From Bacillus salipaludis (GTDB lineage: Bacteria; Bacillota; Bacilli; Bacillales_B; DSM-18226), in the NCBI RefSeq assembly GCF_004358205.1, contig NZ_SMYO01000026.1, positions 1 through 46,678 of the forward strand: a DNA stretch of 46,678 nucleotides, given 5' to 3'. Of the stretch, positions 8,009 through 16,340 are shown piece after piece. Below the pieces are notes generated by a model. The model was not told the DNA's origin, ran no database searches, and worked only from the letters and a program-made list of their open reading frames with translations. Both the position numbers and the translations under genes were made by a program. How positions within the stretch are numbered: the stretch's first letter is position 1; every line of letters begins with the position of its first letter.

Positions 8009-9490
8009 CTACACATGATAAATTGAACTTAGTTGATAAATAGATAAGGATACTAGGTTTACACTTCCACCTTTTGTATAAATCTCCAATCCATTACTCT
8101 CTGGATGAGGGAAGATTAAATCCGTCAGAACCACTTCCCCGTCGTTTGCAAATACCTCCACAGAAGAACGGTCCACTAAAATTCGCATTTTTATTCGATT
8201 ATCGCTTTTTAATAGTGAGGCACCATGTTTACAAGGAAAATATTTGTTAAAATTCGAAACCCCAGATCGATTACGATCAATAAATAAAAAATTCTTTATA
8301 GCATCATAACCGATAGTGGTTTCTTCATCAGCCGATTTTCTAATTTTAAAACCAAATTCTGTTGCGGATTGAAACTCGAATTCAGCGATAATATCTACCT
8401 GATCACCTGAAACATCAGCCAATATATTTTCCTCTGGCTCGAAGGTAATATTATCCCAGGATTGTTTTTCTCCACGAATTGACTCAAACTCAGCCACTGG
8501 AGTTTGAACCAATCTTACTCCATCAGATGTTTCTTTTAATGTTAATTCCCTAGGAAGTGTCATAGCACTTCTCCAATCAATGGTTGGAGTTTCATTTGCA
8601 TATTTCCAATTACTCATCCAACCAATAAAAATCCGCCGTCCATCTTCTTTTAAGATATCTGACCATGTAACGCCGGCATAATTATCTCTTCCGTGGTCTA
8701 GCCAGAGTACTGTTTCATCTGAGTTCTCATTGGTAAACGAGACACCATCAAATTGACCAATAAAGTACTGAGTTCTAGAACCCTCGACATAAGCGGAATC
8801 ATTGCCAATACTAACAATCATAACCCACTTGTTTGAATTTAAATCTCCATCAACTGGTAATTTAAAAATGTCAGGACACTCCCAGACACCAGCATGTGAA
8901 CCAGACTCTGCACCAAATTCACTTGTAAACTCCCAAGACATTAGGTTATGTGAGGTATAAAACCGAATATGGTTCCCCGCAGCAAGAATCATAACCCATC
9001 TATTCGTTTCTTCATGCCAAAATACTTTCGGATCACGAAAATCAGTTATGGAGTCCTCTACTAATACGGGATTTCCTTCATATTTAATCCAAGTACGTCC
9101 ATAATCAGTACTGTATGCAAGACTTTGTCTCTGTCTTGGACGGCCCGATTCCGGATATTGATCAGCATGCGTAAAAATCGCTACAAGACCAGAGGCACCA
9201 TTAAAAAATCCTGTTGAATCTTTCCAATCGACCACTACGCAACCGGAAAATATATCTCCATGCTCATCAGGTGCCAAGGCGATGGGAAGATGATCCCAAT
9301 GAATTAAATCCTTGCTTACAGCATGTCCCCAATGCATCGGGCCCCATGTCGTACCATAAGGATGGTGCTGATAAAACAGATGGTACTCTCCGGCATAATA
9401 GACCATTCCATTTGGATCATTCATCCAATTCGATTCCGGTGAAAAGTGAAACTGCGGACGAAACTTTTCTTTCACATTAATTTGATTCAT
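8009..9490 (-). CDS. Cytoplasmic GH32 beta-fructosidase
   Basis: The 493-residue protein, numbered from the ATG at 9490, has no signal peptide and should act in the cytoplasm. It carries the standard GH32 motifs: WMNDPNG with nucleophile Asp25, RDPKVF with Asp153, and ECPDIF with acid/base Glu204. The C-terminal beta-sandwich holds the VDRSSVEVFAN segment typical of GH32. Length fits sucrose-6-phosphate hydrolases and fructosidases. AAAGGAG lies upstream of the chosen start; the open frame reaches back to 9517 but lacks a site. Lying between importer and fructokinase genes, it most likely cleaves imported fructo-oligosaccharides or sucrose. ABC import delivers unphosphorylated sugar, which argues against a sucrose-6-phosphate substrate. 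Confidence 0.9.
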   Translation of the reverse strand: MNQINVKEKFRPQFHFSPESNWMNDPNGMVYYAGEYHLFYQHHPYGTTWGPMHWGHAVSKDLIHWDHLPIALAPDEHGDIFSGCVVVDWKDSTGFFNGASGLVAIFTHADQYPESGRPRQRQSLAYSTDYGRTWIKYEGNPVLVEDSITDFRDPKVFWHEETNRWVMILAAGNHIRFYTSHNLMSWEFTSEFGAESGSHAGVWECPDIFKLPVDGDLNSNKWVMIVSIGNDSAYVEGSRTQYFIGQFDGVSFTNENSDETVLWLDHGRDNYAGVTWSDILKEDGRRIFIGWMSNWKYANETPTIDWRSAMTLPRELTLKETSDGVRLVQTPVAEFESIRGEKQSWDNITFEPEENILADVSGDQVDIIAEFEFQSATEFGFKIRKSADEETTIGYDAIKNFLFIDRNRSGVSNFNKYFPCKHGASLLKSDNRIKMRILVDRSSVEVFANDGEVVLTDLIFPHPESNGLEIYTKGGSVNLVSLSIYQLSSIYHV

Positions 9491-9538
9491 TTGATTCGGT
9501 TCTCCTTTTAAATACAAATCTTATTTTTTTAGAAAAAT

Positions 9539-9572
9539 AAGCCGATCAGAAACGAAATTCTGTTTCGGCTTA
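9539..9572 (-). terminator. Hairpin after the binding-protein gene
   Basis: The stem AAGCCGA/TCGGCTT has a supporting inner stem and is followed on the minus strand by a short T-rich tail. It sits between the solute-binding-protein gene and the GH32 gene. That position often sets a high binding-protein to downstream-gene ratio by partial termination. Confidence 0.6.
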
Positions 9573-9606
9573 AATAGTATCAATTCATTTTTACGAGATT
9601 CCTAAC

Positions 9607-11241
9607 CTATTCTCCGGCATTATATTTATCTAATGCTTTTTGTTTAATATCAAGGAATTTAGGCAACCCGCTTTTGTCTAATTGTTTTAAGTAAGCATCC
9701 CATTGTTTATCAATTCCACCTTTTAGGATCCATTCCGCTTTCTTTCTTTCAACAAATGGTTTAATCACTGAATCGAGTTGTGTTAATTGATCTTGTTCCT
9801 CTTTATTTAAGAAAATCGGAGGATAGTTATAGGTAGCTTTCATATATGGAACATATATTTTATGCAAAACATTTAATCTCCAAGCAGCATCATCTGGCAT
9901 TGTCGTTACTTTTCCATAGTAATCATCCAAGACAGCCAAAGGTCCATCAACATTGGTCTTCTGCCTTAAATCCCAAGGAGAGGTGTTTCCAAGTGGTAAA
10001 TGTTTTAGTGAACCATTACCAGTTAGCTCAAAAATGTTTTGCTGTTTTTTATCTCCATAAGTTCCCCAGTTATTTTGTACAGATTGAATCGGTTCATAAG
10101 CTTTATCAATCCACTTAGCTGTTAGTTCAAGATTCTTATTTGCACTCGTAATGACCATTCTACCTCTATCAAAACCATACCCATTTGTCCGTGCTACATA
10201 AATTCGTCCGTCTGGTCCTTTTAATGGAGGCAGTGGAACGTAATCTTCATTATTTCCAGAAATATTGGCTCGGTCCCAAGTAAAGTATAGTCCATAGCGT
10301 CCGTTCTTCCCTTTTGCTACATACGTATTCCAATCTTGTGTAAAGGCCTCCTTATCGATTAAGCCTTCCTGTTGCAGCTGGTGAAGCCATTCAATTCCTT
10401 TTTTATATCCCTCTTGATTGGCTGTATATACAACTTTCTTATCTTCTGATACCACATAATGATCCGAGTTATCCCCTAACCCAAAGGCACCTAAGAGCAT
10501 TGCTGGATCTTCCCCGCCATGGTTGATCATGAATGACATAGGAATGATGTCTGTTCTTCCCTCTGGTTTCTTTTCTTTAAAAGCAATTAACACCTTTTCT
10601 AATTCCTCGGTGGTTGTCGGCATCTTTAATCCTAACTCATCTAGCCATTTCTTATTAATCCATGGAATGTCATCTAACGCTTGAATCGCCTCTTTTCCTT
10701 TTCCAAGCTCCTCAATCCATGGGAAGGAATAAATGTGCCCATCAGACGCAGTAATTAATTTTCTATATTCCGGACGGGCATCCAGGACTTTCTTTAAATT
10801 AGGCATATATTTATCTATTAGATCTTCAACCGGAACAATAACTCCTTGTTTTGCATATCTCAAGATATCATTATCACTTAAGCCAGCATGAAAAACTGCA
10901 TCCGGCAAATCTCCACTTGCAAGTTCTAAATTCCGTTTATCCGCAAATTGCTCCCAAGGATAATTCGTCCAATCGATATGAACATTTGTATCTTTTTCTA
11001 CCCTTTGCCAGATTAATTTATCATTTGGGTCCTTTGGTGCAATTGGCGAGCTTTGTGTTAAGAATTTTAAAGTTACCTTTTTGTCTAATGGAAATTTCAT
11101 AGCTTTCAGTTCATATTTTGGAGATGAATTATCCCCTTCTGCCTTATTCCCCGAACTGGCGGAATTCGTACAACCTGAAGCTAGTAAACTTGTAAGGAGT
11201 GCTGCTGTTACTAAAAACCTCATTTTTCTCTTTTTCTTCAT
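9607..11241 (-). CDS. Sugar-binding lipoprotein, LplA-like
   Basis: The 544-residue extracellular solute-binding protein begins with a basic N-terminus, a hydrophobic stretch and a lipobox LLASGC, with lipidated Cys24. The mature part starts with a Ser/Asn-rich linker. The size (about 540) and the adjacent permease pair match the LplA/YtcQ class, which is larger than typical maltose-type binding proteins. It would be anchored outside the membrane and deliver oligosaccharide to the two permeases encoded just upstream. AAGGGGG precedes the start. The fructan context suggests a fructo-oligosaccharide ligand; this is not proven by sequence. Confidence 0.87.
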   Translation of the reverse strand: MKKKRKMRFLVTAALLTSLLASGCTNSASSGNKAEGDNSSPKYELKAMKFPLDKKVTLKFLTQSSPIAPKDPNDKLIWQRVEKDTNVHIDWTNYPWEQFADKRNLELASGDLPDAVFHAGLSDNDILRYAKQGVIVPVEDLIDKYMPNLKKVLDARPEYRKLITASDGHIYSFPWIEELGKGKEAIQALDDIPWINKKWLDELGLKMPTTTEELEKVLIAFKEKKPEGRTDIIPMSFMINHGGEDPAMLLGAFGLGDNSDHYVVSEDKKVVYTANQEGYKKGIEWLHQLQQEGLIDKEAFTQDWNTYVAKGKNGRYGLYFTWDRANISGNNEDYVPLPPLKGPDGRIYVARTNGYGFDRGRMVITSANKNLELTAKWIDKAYEPIQSVQNNWGTYGDKKQQNIFELTGNGSLKHLPLGNTSPWDLRQKTNVDGPLAVLDDYYGKVTTMPDDAAWRLNVLHKIYVPYMKATYNYPPIFLNKEEQDQLTQLDSVIKPFVERKKAEWILKGGIDKQWDAYLKQLDKSGLPKFLDIKQKALDKYNAGE

Positions 11242-11278
11242 TTTCTCTTAACCCCCTTTAGTTGTCTTTGTTCATTTT

Positions 11279-12163
11279 TTATCCCTTAATTGACCCCACC
11301 ATTACTCCCTTTTCAAAGTACTTTTGGAAGAATGGATAGATGATAATTAGTGGCAAACTGGAAATTACAATACAAGAGTACTTGACCATTTCAGCTATTT
11401 GCTGTAACTGTGCTGTATTTTGAGCGTCTTGGATCATTCCTGGTCTAGGTTGCATTTGAACTAGGATTGAACGAAGGACAATCTGTAAGGGCTGCAAGTT
11501 ATCACTTTTCAGGTAGATCATAGCATCAAAATACGAATTCCATTGTGCCACAAATTGGTATAATACTAATACGGCTATGATAGGTTTACTTAATGGAAGT
11601 AAAATTTTAAAGAAAAACTGGATTTCAGATGTTCCGTCCACCATTGCTGCTTCCCGTAATTCATTAGGAACTCCTTGAAAATAAGCTCTTGCTAAAATGA
11701 TGTTCCATACATTTACAGCACCTGGTAATAAAATGGCCCAAATAGTGTCTAGCATATTTAGGTTTTTTACTAGAAGATATGTTGGAATTAATCCCCCACC
11801 AAAAAACATCGTAATGATAAAGAGGGTCATAATCACTTTTCTGCCAACAAAATCCTTCCTCGATAATGGATAAGCAGCGAACAACGTGATCGTAACTGAA
11901 ATAATAGAAAAAGCTGTTGAATAAAAGAGCGAATTCCTAAAGCCGATTAATATTGATCCATCTTTAAACAATCGTGAATATCCCTGAAGTGTCCATTTAG
12001 CTGGATTAAGAGTGATTCCACTGTTTAATAATGTAGCTGGGTCTGTAAACGATGCCATAATGACATAAATTAATGGGATTAAAATAGCAAGCACAACAAA
12101 TGTCAAAATGATTCCGTTTGTCGTTAGGATTACTTTATCAACCCTCGTTTGATGCTTGAACAT
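11279..12163 (-). CDS. ABC sugar permease, LplC/YtcP-like
   Basis: The protein has about 294 residues and six predicted membrane segments. It carries the permease EAA loop, read as EAAMVDGTSEIQFFFKILLP, which docks the ATPase subunit. Its C-terminus ends in YFEKGVMVGSIKG, typical of the YtcP group. I chose the ATG at 12163 because GGAGGTG sits 7 nt upstream; the open frame reaches 12178, but that ATG overlaps the binding site itself. It follows the LplB-like gene by 24 bp and should form the translocation pore with it. Confidence 0.88.
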   Translation of the reverse strand: MFKHQTRVDKVILTTNGIILTFVVLAILIPLIYVIMASFTDPATLLNSGITLNPAKWTLQGYSRLFKDGSILIGFRNSLFYSTAFSIISVTITLFAAYPLSRKDFVGRKVIMTLFIITMFFGGGLIPTYLLVKNLNMLDTIWAILLPGAVNVWNIILARAYFQGVPNELREAAMVDGTSEIQFFFKILLPLSKPIIAVLVLYQFVAQWNSYFDAMIYLKSDNLQPLQIVLRSILVQMQPRPGMIQDAQNTAQLQQIAEMVKYSCIVISSLPLIIIYPFFQKYFEKGVMVGSIKG

Positions 12164-12187
12164 TTTATTCACCTCCATCCATTAGAT

Positions 12188-13159
12188 TTATATACCTTCT
12201 CCTTCGTTTAACCGTTTTACTATTTGGTTCACACTGATCAGTAAGATTACATTGATCAATGCGTTGAAGAGTCCTATTGCTGTTGAGTAACCATAATCCC
12301 CCATTTGCAAGCCAATTTTATATACATAGGTTGGCAATATTTCAGATGCAGGAAGGTTCATCGAGGTTTGCAATAAATAGGCTTTTTCAAAACCAATGCT
12401 CATGATATTCCCGGCAGCTAAAATAAATTGAATCACCATAATCGGTTTAATGGTTGGCAAATCAATATGAAATATTTGCTGTAAAATATTCGCTCCGTCT
12501 ATTTTCGCTGCATCAATGAGGTCTTGGCTTACATTGGAAAGCGCAGCTAAGTAAACAACAGAGGCCCATCCAGAAAATTGCCAAATATCACTAATAATAT
12601 AAAGGGTCCTGAAATAACCAGGTTCTGTCATGAAGGAGATGCTCTCTCCACCAAAAAAAGTGATTAAACGGTTAATTGGTCCAACGGGAGATAGAAAGAT
12701 AAACACGATACCGACGACAACTACCACTGAGATAAAATTTGGTGCATATAATATCAATTGGATATTTTTCTTAATAGCTACTCTTTTAATTCGATGCATC
12801 ATAAGTGCTAGAATAATCGGTACTGGAAAGCCAAAAATTAATCCAAATGCACTCAGTTTTAAAGTGTTCTTTAATAGATTCATAAAATCGGGAGTGCTCA
12901 TAAACTTCTCAAAATTCTTAAACCCAATCCACGGGCTTCCCATAATTCCTTGCAATGGATTAAAATCCTTGAATGCAATAATGGCACCGTACATCGGTAC
13001 GTATTTAAAAATAATAAGTAGGATCAATGCGGGAAGAACAAGAAGGTATAATTGATAATTGTTCTTTATATACTTTAAGTTTTTCGACATCTTACTTCCT
13101 ACTTTTGCTTTCCTAACTTCGTTTGGACGCTTCTCTAATTTTTCGTATACCTGTTCCAC
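12188..13159 (-). CDS. ABC sugar permease, LplB-like
   Basis: The 323-residue integral membrane protein has a long cytoplasmic N-terminus (about 35 residues) and six hydrophobic segments. A YVPMYG segment follows the first helix, as in LplB/YtcP-class permeases. The EAA-type loop reads DAAKIDGANILQQIFHIDLP. It is the first gene of the importer operon, preceded by a GAGGAGG site and a perfect cre box about 110 bp upstream. No ATPase gene occurs in the cluster, so a shared MsmX-type ATPase encoded elsewhere is probably used, as is known for this transporter class in Bacillus. Confidence 0.88.
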   Translation of the reverse strand: MEQVYEKLEKRPNEVRKAKVGSKMSKNLKYIKNNYQLYLLVLPALILLIIFKYVPMYGAIIAFKDFNPLQGIMGSPWIGFKNFEKFMSTPDFMNLLKNTLKLSAFGLIFGFPVPIILALMMHRIKRVAIKKNIQLILYAPNFISVVVVVGIVFIFLSPVGPINRLITFFGGESISFMTEPGYFRTLYIISDIWQFSGWASVVYLAALSNVSQDLIDAAKIDGANILQQIFHIDLPTIKPIMVIQFILAAGNIMSIGFEKAYLLQTSMNLPASEILPTYVYKIGLQMGDYGYSTAIGLFNALINVILLISVNQIVKRLNEGEGI

Positions 13160-13266
13160 AATGCTTCCTCCTCTCTTGATTTATTTCTTCTGGCTTTACT
13201 TTAACAAAGAGACTGAAAAGAATATTTCAATTTTTTTGGTTTGGAGCATTTAATATTTTCGGCATT

Positions 13267-13280
13267 TGAAATCGTTTTCA
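13267..13280. promoter_or_regulatory. CcpA cre site upstream of the importer operon
   Basis: TGAAATCGTTTTCA matches the cre consensus TGWAANCGNTNWCA at every position. It lies 108 bp upstream of the LplB-like start and 87 bp beyond the terminator of the preceding operon. It implies carbon catabolite control by CcpA-HPr(Ser-P). I could not assign the -35 and -10 elements with confidence. Confidence 0.8.
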
Positions 13281-13341
13281 CCCTTTATACAACAAGCTTG
13301 ATATGCATGCGGCCATAGTGAAGCTATTTTTAAGGATAAAA

Positions 13342-13370
13342 AAATCCCCTAGTCTTTAACTAGAGGATTT
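13342..13370 (-). terminator. Terminator of the YesM-YesN operon
   Basis: A 12-bp stem, AAATCCTCTAGT/ACTAGGGGATTT read on the minus strand, is followed by a TTTTTTAT tail. It lies 5 bp after the stop of the anchored binding-protein gene and separates this operon from the importer operon. Confidence 0.85.
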
Positions 13371-13375
13371 CATTT

Positions 13376-14710
13376 TTATGGCTTCTGTATTTGTTTTAAA
13401 CCTATGTTAATTTTCTCCACTGCTTCCTTTGCAGCAACTCCTACATCATATCCACCAAGACCAACTTCTTCAAATAAGGTCTTTATTGCGTCACTGATTA
13501 CAGGATATGCGGGAGTAATAGGGCGATTTTTTGAAAATTTTTGTGCTTGCTGTAAGAAAATATTTTTAGGATATTGATTAAATTCAGGAAAATCTTTAGC
13601 TACAGAGTATCTGGCAGGTATGTCACCAGTTTCTTTCACATATGTTTTGATCCCTTCATAACTCGTAACATACTTGATAAACTCCCATGCTTCTTTTGAA
13701 TATTTTGTCTTGGAGGAGATCCCGAGTGCCCATCCTCCATTTGGAACGACCTGAAACCTTTCCCTAGGCAATGGGGCAACTCCTACATCTCTCCCTAACT
13801 TAAATGTAGAATCATTATTCTCCAGTTCTGCTAATGTCCAAGAGCCAAGGACAGTCATCGCGACTTTACCCGATACAAATGGGTCTGGTGGCAATTCATA
13901 AGCTGCAACTTTATCTTTCTGGTATAAATCCTGGTAAAATTGCAATGCCTTTAATGCCTCTTTTGAATCCAAATATCCACTTGCGGTTGATCCATCTGGA
14001 CTTAAAACATCCGCCCCAAACTGCCATAAAAGCGGCATTTTAAAATAGGCAGGAGACTCGCCATCATTAAACCCTTGTGCGGGATCAATTCCATACACTC
14101 CCTTTTTTGGTTTGGTAAGTTTTTTGGCAATCTTTAGCACTTCCTCCCATGTCATTGGTTCATTGGGGTCTCCAGAAGGAAATGGGATACCTGCATTCTT
14201 AAAAAGGTGCTTATTATAAAATAGGGCTATACTGGATTCAACAATTGGGGCCAAGTAAATTTTATTCTGAAAACTCATTCCTTTTAGTGTCGATTCGGGG
14301 ATGTCTTCAATCTTTCCCTCTTTTCTCATATAGGAATCGATTGATAATAATGAACCTGTATTGGCATAAAGGGCCAAGGTTGGACTGTCAATCGTCATAA
14401 TATCGGGAGGGTTTCCAGTAGCTAGCTCGGTTCTCAGCCTTACTTCATAATCACCATATGGGAATGACCTCATATGAACTTTTATATTAGGATTGACTGC
14501 TTCAAAAGAAGAAACTAATTCTTCATATGCTTTATTTTCCGCTGCGTTTCCGTTATTACGCCAGAAGGTCAGATGGATTTGATTCGTTTTATTTGTTTTT
14601 TTACCATGTCCAGCTTTACTTTTTGAGAATGTATCCAAAAAAGATAGCGCATACAGGAAACTGCCTATAAGTATGAAGGCAAAAATAATCAAAAATATCC
14701 ACTTTTTCAT
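13376..14710 (-). CDS. Membrane-anchored solute-binding protein without lipobox
   Basis: The 444-residue family 1 solute-binding protein has the usual N-terminal FWRNNGN and periplasmic-binding fold features (YEELVSSFEAVNPNIKV, NPPDIMTID). Its hydrophobic N-terminus (residues 3-24) is not followed by a cysteine, so there is no lipobox. It is probably held by an uncleaved signal anchor or released. It lies 37 bp downstream of a YesM/YesN two-component pair and is cut off by a terminator from the importer operon, which has its own binding protein. This suggests a ligand-presenting partner of the sensor kinase rather than a transport component, by analogy with binding proteins that work with sensor kinases. 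That role is inference. Confidence 0.8.
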   Translation of the reverse strand: MKKWIFLIIFAFILIGSFLYALSFLDTFSKSKAGHGKKTNKTNQIHLTFWRNNGNAAENKAYEELVSSFEAVNPNIKVHMRSFPYGDYEVRLRTELATGNPPDIMTIDSPTLALYANTGSLLSIDSYMRKEGKIEDIPESTLKGMSFQNKIYLAPIVESSIALFYNKHLFKNAGIPFPSGDPNEPMTWEEVLKIAKKLTKPKKGVYGIDPAQGFNDGESPAYFKMPLLWQFGADVLSPDGSTASGYLDSKEALKALQFYQDLYQKDKVAAYELPPDPFVSGKVAMTVLGSWTLAELENNDSTFKLGRDVGVAPLPRERFQVVPNGGWALGISSKTKYSKEAWEFIKYVTSYEGIKTYVKETGDIPARYSVAKDFPEFNQYPKNIFLQQAQKFSKNRPITPAYPVISDAIKTLFEEVGLGGYDVGVAAKEAVEKINIGLKQIQKP

Positions 14711-14747
14711 TTACATACCCTCATCTTCCTGCTTTTAAAAATAAAAC

Positions 14748-16340
14748 TTATGAATCTATTGAATTCCTGAATTCCACAGGTGTTTGTCCAAAATATTTTT
14801 TAAAGACGGTACTAAAATAGCCTGAGTTTGAAAAGCCTGCTAAGTTCGCTACATCAATGATTTTAAGCTGTCTATCTTTCAGGAAATCCCTGGCTTTCTC
14901 TAATCTTAATTGAACAAGATAATCACTAAAATTCTGTCCAACCGTATTTTTAAATGTTTCAGATAAATGAGCACTATTGATATGGAAAAGTTCTGATAAC
15001 AAGGAAAGGGAAATTTCACTTGCATAATGCTGGTCCAAATATTGCTGAACACTAGCAACAATTAGTTTTCCATTAGAAAAGCGGGCCATTTGCACCTTTT
15101 CTATAATTAGCTTTGCTAATTGTAGGAGATACTCAATCACTTTATTATGCGAATTGAGCTCCCAAATACTTTGCTGGCACTTCCACATTAAATTTTGAAA
15201 ATCGATTGTTTCAATATTATATTTTCTTGCGAGCGATCCTAACAAAAATAACACGCGATTAGCTGCAAATGTAAAGGACATAATCGAGAGATTCCGGTCT
15301 CCGCCTAATAAAATGTGAATATTTTCTTTAAACGCATCATAATTAACACTTTCAATTCCATTTGTTAACTTTCTTTCCATATCAGGTGAAAATTCAAATA
15401 CTTCCTTTTTTACATTCGACCCATCCATCACCTGTGATTGTGAACCAAGTTGACTCTGACTCCAAGCTAGTAAACTAGAAATATAACCTGTCTTATAATT
15501 TGCAATTCCACTGGTTACATTACCAATTCCAATAACAGTTTCCAAATTCAAAAGTTCTTTTACAGACCTTTGTAATTTTTTTACTAAACTTACAGGACTA
15601 TTTTCCTTTTCTGAATCAAGAAGTAATATAAAGTGAATCATATTTGCATAACTGGGGTCATAAAAAGAATACGTTCTGAAATGTCCCTTCGCAATTTCCT
15701 TACAAACCATCTGAAAGGTGAGCCAAAGTTCCTTTAATCTATTCGGATTACCTGTATTCTCTCTAATTTCAACCGTAACAAATTGTACTTCTGTATTTTC
15801 ATTCACAAGTTCTTCCAACCGTAATTGACGCAATCTCTCTGTTACCATGCCTAACTCCAGCCATTCCTCTTTTACTAAATAAAGCAGAAATTGCTCCTGG
15901 ACTTCCTGGAGCTGGGAATGTACAAGCCTTTGCAATCGAGCTGATTCGGCTTGATTCCTCTTCTCTACCTCTATTTCTTTACGAATCTTAGTTAGTATCT
16001 CTATTAATTCATCCGGGGCAACTGGTTTTAACAGGTAATCTTTTACCCCTTCCTTCAGCGATCCTCTTACATATTCAAAATCCGAATAACCAGATAAAAC
16101 AACCACTTTTACGTTTGGAAATTCCAGTTGACAGCGTTTTGCAAATTCAATCCCATCCATAATCGGCATTCTCATATCCGTAATAACTACATCGATATCC
16201 AAAGAACGGAGCAATTCAAGTGCTTCCACCCCATTGGATGCCTCCCCTGCTATTTGAAACCCTTCTTCTTCCCAATTCACCTTCATTCGTAAACCTTTAC
16301 GAATTTGTACCTCGTCATCCGTTATGATCACCTTCATCAT
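14748..16340 (-). CDS. YesN-like response regulator, AraC type
   Basis: The protein has about 530 residues. The N-terminal receiver domain starts VIITDDEVQIRKGL, with acidic pocket Asp residues, a phospho-acceptor Asp55 in VVITDMRMP and a conserved Lys in YLLKPV. A long middle region is followed by a C-terminal AraC-type double HTH (last ~100 residues, containing NLAGFSNSGYFSTVFKKYFG). It should bind DNA upstream of the fructan genes when phosphorylated. The ATG at 16340 (or 16337) follows GTGAAGGAC and overlaps the end of the kinase gene by about 25 nt, consistent with coupled translation. The open frame extends to 16361 without a better site. Confidence 0.9.
   Translation of the reverse strand: MMKVIITDDEVQIRKGLRMKVNWEEEGFQIAGEASNGVEALELLRSLDIDVVITDMRMPIMDGIEFAKRCQLEFPNVKVVVLSGYSDFEYVRGSLKEGVKDYLLKPVAPDELIEILTKIRKEIEVEKRNQAESARLQRLVHSQLQEVQEQFLLYLVKEEWLELGMVTERLRQLRLEELVNENTEVQFVTVEIRENTGNPNRLKELWLTFQMVCKEIAKGHFRTYSFYDPSYANMIHFILLLDSEKENSPVSLVKKLQRSVKELLNLETVIGIGNVTSGIANYKTGYISSLLAWSQSQLGSQSQVMDGSNVKKEVFEFSPDMERKLTNGIESVNYDAFKENIHILLGGDRNLSIMSFTFAANRVLFLLGSLARKYNIETIDFQNLMWKCQQSIWELNSHNKVIEYLLQLAKLIIEKVQMARFSNGKLIVASVQQYLDQHYASEISLSLLSELFHINSAHLSETFKNTVGQNFSDYLVQLRLEKARDFLKDRQLKIIDVANLAGFSNSGYFSTVFKKYFGQTPVEFRNSIDS

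Noticed and set aside
9539..9572. Riboswitch ahead of the cytoplasmic GH32 gene
   Set aside because: Only a simple hairpin is visible, with no conserved aptamer features or alternative pairing.
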